From NCBI GenBank assembly GCA_000827325.1, contig KN832891.1:558001-622000 (forward strand): a stretch of 64,000 bases of DNA. The letters run 5' to 3'. Positions 58,336-64,000 of the stretch are shown one piece after another. The notes under the pieces are model-generated. The model did not search any database and was not told the DNA's origin. It saw nothing but the letters and a program-made list of their open reading frames with translations. Origin of the DNA: Oidiodendron maius Zn (taxonomy: Eukaryota > Ascomycota > Leotiomycetes > Myxotrichaceae). Position 1 is the first letter of the stretch, and every line of letters starts with the position of its first letter. The translations under genes were made by a program, and so were the position numbers.

Positions 58336-58625
58336 ATAAAGGGTCAATATAGGAAGGTGTTGCACAGGTCGTAATCGTGAATCAAGGTGAAACTCAGTTA
58401 TATTGACTATAGGCTTTCGGCATAACAGATATACAGAAAGCAGTAGATAACTTAAGTGATACAGAAACAACTAAGGGGTTTAGACTACAGAGCGCAACGC
58501 TTATTATAAGCCTGCTTATGTAGCAACATACATAAGCCATTACGACTATACAGTCGTATACTATTGCATATATTGCCACTGCTTCTGAGACATCGTGACA
58601 TATGTGCTTGAAGCCCTAGTCAATA
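58336..58625 (-). repeat. Copia 3' LTR (left copy)
   Basis: A 290-bp repeat matching 63024-63313 with seven differences, all transitions. It lies at the downstream end of the minus-strand element, next to a purine-rich tract on the minus strand (CTAGGGGAG) that fits a polypurine tract. Confidence 0.82.
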
Positions 58626-61600
58626 CTCCCCTAGCTGAATACATATGTTTGAGTAAAAACACCTCGAATACCCTCCTTATTTGACCTCCTTTACCAGCAT
58701 CAGGAGTCTTATAAACCTTGCATATGCTAGTGATTTCAGGACCTTAGTTAGGCCATCAGCTGGTATACAGTCTGTAGGTATATAGGCTAGTTATAGCCTA
58801 CCCTCTTTGACTTTCTGGTGTATTAGGTGGTATCGGACAGCTATATGCTTGCTTCTGCGATAAAAGGTAGGGTTCTCAGCCAATGAGAGTGCACCTTGGT
58901 TATCCCTATATAGGGTAATAGGGTCTAAGTCCTAACCCTTATATTCTAATCCCTCTAGAAGGTATCGAATCCAGGCTCCCTCCTTAGCTGATTCTGATAT
59001 AGCTATATACTCAGCCTCTATACTAGACTAAGCAACTACCAACTATCGCTTTAATTGCCATGATACTAGCCCTCCTGCCACAAAGGTCACATATCCACTA
59101 GTCAACCTGTATGTATCACGGTCCCCAGTGTAGTCTGAGTCCATATACAGTCAAATATCCAGGTTGTATAGGCTATATTTCAGCCCTCCAAGGATAATCC
59201 CATACATCATAGTCCCCTTAAGGTATTATAGGGCCCTCTTGGCTGACTTAATATAAGCTAGTACTAGATTAACCAGGAATCGTAATAATATAGAGGCTAT
59301 AAATACAATATCACACCTCGTTTAAGTGGCTAGGTAGTTAATTCGCCCGATCAGAGACTAATAGAGCTTAATTTGATCCTCGGAGGCTGTTCCCTAGTAG
59401 GGGACTAGCAATTCACTAGCTCCTGGATCAAGGGGTATTAATACAGCCCTACATTCTAGCATACTATACTGATCTAGGGTCTTACACACATATACATCCT
59501 GACAGAGGGTAACCTGGTGCCTCTGTCTATCCCATATAATCCTGACCCCTAAGAAGTATTGGCACTTGCCTAGGTCCTTCATATCAAAGGCCTCTAATAG
59601 CTGCTACTTCAGCTTCTTAAGCTCCTCCCCTTACAGTCCGATTAGCAGGAAATCGTCTACATATATAACGATTATTAAGCCTGTATCAGCACATCAATAT
59701 ACACATTGATCCACAACTAAGGGCAGGTATCCTAGCCTTTTAAGTGCTGCTTTCAGGGTAAGTTACCAGAGCCGAGGTGACTATTTCAGGCCATATAGAG
59801 CCTTTTAGAGTAATAGGGCTGTCTCCCCTAGTTCGAATATATCAGGGAACAGCTCCCAGCCATCAGGCAGATCAACATAAACCTCTTCATCAATATCGCC
59901 ATATAGGAAGGCTAATTTAACATCCATCTGATCGACTACCCAGTTGTTTACTGCTGCTAGCCCTAGGACAATCCTCCAGGTAGTTGTATATACAACACCA
60001 GCAAAGGTTTAATCATAATCTAGGCCGTATCGTTATTCATATCCTTTGACTACCTAGCGTGCCTTATACTAGATAATCTAGTTATCGGCACCACGCTTGA
60101 TCTTGAATACCCACTTAACACCTAGAGGCTTCTTGCCCTAGGCTTTAAGGCGGCCGTTACTGACTGATATAGCTCTCCAGGTATTATTTTTAATTAAGGA
60201 CCTTAGCTCTGTATATATAGCTTCCAGCCACTCTAGCCAGTTAGGTGAGTTCTTAGCCTCCTGGAGTGTTTTCAGTTCCTCACAGTCCGTAACAGCTACT
60301 ATATATCCACTAACCTGTGTAGCTAGTAAGGCAGTTGCAAATAGGGTTGGATTACCCTAGGTATATAATCGAGTAATCCGTCAGTTTAAGAGATCTAGAG
60401 GAGGATAGTCCTAGCTACCCTGAGATACCTCCTCACTCCCCTGACTAGGCTCCTCTTGATCGATTTGATCAGGTAGTCCTATCCGACTAGGTGTCTCTAA
60501 ACCTAGTTGAATAGTTAATAGTACTAAAGCTCTTGGCTTATTCTTTGATCCTTTTGGTTGACCTCTCCCTCTAGGTACAGGCACTAGATTAGTATCAGGG
60601 TCACTATCACTATCCTCCTAATCTACCTCTATATCGACTACTATAGTCAAGAGGGGGTCGTATTCCTAATCAAGGCCACCATCTTCCCCTTGACTAGTAG
60701 CTTTAGGGATATATCTGATTTCCCCTAGCAGCCAGGTTAAATCATCCGTGTTTTCAGGGGTTTCTAGGTCTTCTAGAGGCTCTGACTTATCAAATATACA
60801 GTATAATAATCGTACAATCTTTTGAGCCCTGCCTAGGAGATAGACACAGTATATCTTACTCCCCTCAAACCCTACTAGGTAGCCTTCCTCTACATAAAGG
60901 GCTAGCTTTACGCTCTTGACCCGTCTTTCCTTAGGGATATTCACATACACCTTACAGCCTAGGACATATAGGTGGCTGATATCCAGCAAATAGTTAGCGT
61001 CTTATAGTCCTAGTTCAACCTGGCATTTAAATACTTCTACTAGAGTCATCTTATCAAGTGATAAGATAGCTATACAATTCGTAACATATACTACTCCCAG
61101 CAGTATTTCAGGCCACAATTCTGGTAGCAGGTCAGAGTCCTCAATAGCACTCCTTACCTTACTGAATATCGTATGGTTTATACACTCTATAATACCATTC
61201 TGTTCTAGTATATAGGGAGTAGTAATCTCAGACAGCATACCATGCTTCTTTAGGTACTAGACTAGCTTATATCCACCATACTCCTTGCCCCTATCAATCC
61301 AATACGCCTTTACAGTAGCATTCCACTACATCTTAACCAGTTGGTTAAAATACACAATTGAATAATATACATCACCCTTATTCTTATAGGACCAGGCCCA
61401 TCTAGCACATATTGCATCATCTATAAATAGGCTGGCCTATGTATAGCTATTGAAGCCAACTAGTAATATTTTTTCAATATCAACATACACTAACTCAAAT
61501 ACATTCCATCACCTTAGTTAAGGCATACATAATACATTCCGAATCAAATTAGCCACCTAGCATATACAGCACAGGCCTGGCTCTAGCTCTAGCTCTGATT

Positions 61601-63023
61601 GGCTAGCTTTAATCGATATTCCCTTTATTATCTATACTATCTCTTTTACCCTATCAATTAAGGTATATAGTAGATATCTATACTACAGGTCTAAGGGCTT
61701 CAGCTTTGAGCTCACTGAGCTTAATAATACATGTGTAAACATAGGCTCCTTCACTACCTTTAGGAAGTACCCTAACTTAGTAGTCTTAATCAGAGCTACT
61801 AGTTCATCGCTACCAGTATAGAGGACTCCCTTCTTAAGGTAGCCTCCCCTAGTGCTTTTTTCAAACAGCTGTCCAGAGAAGAGGTTAATTAGTATAGAGG
61901 GTAAATACAATACATCCTTTAGCTCTAGCTTCAGAGGCTTGCTATCAACACCCTCAATCTCCATTCTGACTATACCACTACCTAGTAGCTTAGCAGGTCC
62001 ATTGGCCGTTAATACAGTCAGTAAAGACCCATCGTTTAAAGCATACAACTTAAAGTTAGTATATATATATATAATATACAATACTACACCATTATCGAAA
62101 CACCAGGAGTATCAGTCTAGCCCTAACTTAGTCAAAAGGGCCATTACTAAGAGTACTGGAGTATCGTCTTCATCATCATCCTTCTTCTTCTAGTTCTTGC
62201 CTCTAGAGGGTCTTAGTTTAGGGTACTTTACCCAGCAGCTGTTGTCATTATAGCCATCCTTTTTACAGTAGCCATACTTGACTGTATCACCCTTATTCTT
62301 ATCACTCTTATGACCCTTACATCCCTTCTTTACATCCGGCTTCCCACTATATAGTACAGTCATCGCTTTTTCAGCTTTCTGAGACTCATCCAGGATATCA
62401 GCTATAAGGTCTAGCAGGGTTAGTGATATTTTATATACATTAGACCTTTACCAGTCTACCTATACAGGGTACTGCACGTCTAGGAGAGCGATAAAGTTGA
62501 TTATATAAACCTCCTCTAGTAGGGGTAGTCCAATCGTATCAAGCTTTGACTTAAGAGCCTTATATTAGTTGATAAATACACCAATCAAGTCGTAGTGTTC
62601 AACTCTTAGGGTATTATATTTAGTCAAATACTTGTGCTTAAGGTTCCACCCAGTTGAGGTATACCTCTAGTCGAGTAGGTGTATCATTTCAGCTGGATCT
62701 ATAACCCCCTTTAGCCCTACAGCTAGTTCAGGGTAAACTGACCCTTTAATTGATATTGTGTATATCATCTTCTAGTAGTCAACTTCATCTGATTCAGGTA
62801 TAATCAACCCCTTTATAATGAACTTAGCTAGTCCTTTCAAGCCTAGGAACAGGGTTATATTGTCCTTCCAGTCTTTATAGTTATCCTCTCCCTCTAGCCA
62901 CATAGGCTTAAGGAGGAACATCAAGCTAGAGCCTTGATTGGCCATAATCAAGTGACTTAAGTTAAAACTAGGTAATTCCGACTTCTCCTAATACAACCGG
63001 TGCTCATAACCTATTAACCAGAA

Positions 63024-63313
63024 ATAAAGGGTCAATATAGGAAGGTGTTGCACAGGTCGTAATCATGAATCAAGGTGAAACTCAGTTATATTGACTATAG
63101 GCTTTCGGCATAACAGATATACAGAAAGCAGTAGATAACTTAAGTGATGCAGAAACAACTAAGGGGTTTAGACTACAGAGCGCAACGCTTATTATAAGCC
63201 TGCTTATGTAGCAACATACGTAAGCCATTACGACTATACAGTCGTATGCTATTACGTATATTGCCACTGCTTCTGAGACATCGTGACATATATGCTTGAA
63301 GCCCTAGTCAATA
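63024..63313 (-). repeat. Copia 5' LTR (right copy)
   Basis: Second 290-bp LTR, upstream in the sense of the minus-strand element. Just inside it on the minus strand lies GGTTAATAGGTTATGAGC, where a primer-binding site is expected. Confidence 0.82.
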
Positions 63314-64000
63314 TATCTTAGCTAACTCTCAGAAATTAAAAAATCTAGAAGAGGATATACTTATAGAATATATTCTCAATCTAGATTCTAAAGGATTTCT
63401 TCCCTAGCTTTATATTATTAAAGATATAGCAAATCAAATTATTACAATATATCAGGGTGAATATATTGGATTATAATAGGCTGTAAATTTCGTATAATGA
63501 CGACTAGAGCTTCAGATACGTTTTTAATACAAATACAACTATTAAAGAGCCAAATATAAAGATCCAGAGATAATTCAGGGTTAGTTTAAGCTTATATAGA
63601 ATACAATCACTAAATATACAATTATAGATACAGATATCTATAATTTTAATAAGACTAGGTTTATAATAGGTTAGATCTTGATAGGAATAGTTATAATAAG
63701 CTCTAACGGCCAGGTAAGAGTAAAGAGGATCTAGCCTAGTAATAGGGAATAGGTTATAGTTATCAGGCTATTAATTCAACTGGTTATATAGTCCTACTAT
63801 ACTTGATTATTATAGGGAAAACTTATCTTGATTTATAGTATAATAAAATAGAATTCCTACTATAATAGTGTATTGGTATCTCTTAAAATAGCTGGATAAT
63901 GAATGAATTAGCTATAGATTAGATCTATCACTTTAAGGAGTTTACTGCTTCCTGAAAATTAGGTGTTTACTGCCTCTTAGTCCTTAATAGATATAAAAGT

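Larger units (their letters stand above)
58336..63313 (-). mobile_element. Copia (Ty1/Copia) LTR retrotransposon, broken fossil
   Basis: An element of about 5.0 kb with two 290-bp LTRs, coded on the minus strand. From the 5' side the parts are gag with a zinc-knuckle-like region (about 62950-62200), protease (about 62200-61850), integrase (about 61650-60700), reverse transcriptase (about 60250-59400) and RNase H (about 59300-58650), the Copia order with integrase before reverse transcriptase. The coding region is broken by well over ten interruptions, so it is dead. The LTRs differ at seven of 290 positions, all transitions; the insertion is therefore fairly recent, and its age is overstated if point-mutation defence acted. 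It lies inside a pogo-type transposon. A clear target duplication was not found. Confidence 0.85.
58068..64000 (+). mobile_element. second pogo-type DNA transposon, split by the Copia element, runs off the window
   Basis: The left end starts TA then ACATAGGTGCATAGCG at 58068. It contains AGCGAACCGGCCA twice, the same doubled layout as the 1.86-kb element, but with a different sequence. Transposase begins MSQKINEAQLNLAI at 58167 and continues AYKKHPNQSVRVLAKIY; in-frame stops occur. After the inserted LTR element the frame reappears from about 63314 with the CENP-B-like block (EYILNLDSK-like) and, near 63740-63860, residues like INSTGYI around the catalytic region. The right end is outside the window. 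The element is heavily AT-shifted and cannot be active. Confidence 0.68.

Noticed and set aside
58358-58622. Shorter LTR boundary starting TG and ending CA
   Set aside because: Identity between the two LTRs extends about 22 bases further left and 3 further right, and the solo LTR also matches part of this extension.
1-64000. CRISPR array, rRNA genes or bacterial-type operons
   Set aside because: No regularly spaced direct repeats or rRNA blocks were seen, and the gene structure is eukaryotic.

Overview
This is a window of a filamentous ascomycete genome, most like Eurotiales (Aspergillus/Penicillium/Talaromyces). The genes are split by short GT-AG introns of about 45-70 bases. The protein families are typical of these fungi: Zn2Cys6 and DUF3425-type bZIP regulators, sugar-porter MFS transporters, FMP52, SAT4/PTH11-like membrane proteins and UMTA/AusD-like methyltransferases. 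The transposons are also fungal: Fot1/pogo, Copia and a TAA-tailed SINE. All gene models were spliced by eye from reading frames and splice signals.

Region 1 (0.4-24.5 kb) is accessory metabolism and sensing. In order it holds a sugar transporter (+), FMP52 (-), a GC-rich intronless SnoaL-like protein (+), a bZIP regulator (-), a Tc1/mariner remnant, a seven-helix receptor-like protein (-), a secreted carboxylesterase (-), a second sugar transporter (-), an HSL-type alpha/beta hydrolase (+) and a Zn2Cys6 regulator (-). A 26-bp perfect palindrome lies in a gene-poor stretch near 12.16 kb.

Region 2 (26.17-27.50 kb) looks like one long inverted repeat. It resolves into two nested, oppositely oriented copies of a SINE of about 0.71 kb. 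The outer copy has a tRNA-like head with A and B boxes. Each copy has a (TAA)n tail and its own target-site duplication.

Region 3 (27.8-53.3 kb) looks like a gene cluster without a PKS, NRPS or terpene synthase. It holds a carboxylesterase, an ADP-ribosylglycohydrolase-like protein with a C-terminal beta-sandwich, two stress-responsive A/B-barrel (Dabb) proteins around an FAD monooxygenase, and a second carboxylesterase. These are followed by two divergently transcribed but unrelated ThDP enzymes (one acetolactate-synthase-like, one pyruvate/indolepyruvate-decarboxylase-like), a Zn2Cys6 regulator, an SDR with an in-frame stop, a methyltransferase and a SAT4-type membrane protein. The content suggests ester opening, ring hydroxylation, A/B-barrel handling of a reactive intermediate, and decarboxylation or carboligation of a 2-oxo acid. 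That scheme is inference. A solo LTR sits inside this region.

Region 4 (54.7-64 kb) is decaying. A metallophosphoesterase gene carries two one-base losses. Next comes a complete but dead 1.86-kb Fot1/pogo element with 52-bp terminal inverted repeats, then a second, related pogo-type element that is split by a broken Copia LTR retrotransposon and runs off the window. AT-richness and LTR differences that are all transitions fit repeat-induced point mutation.
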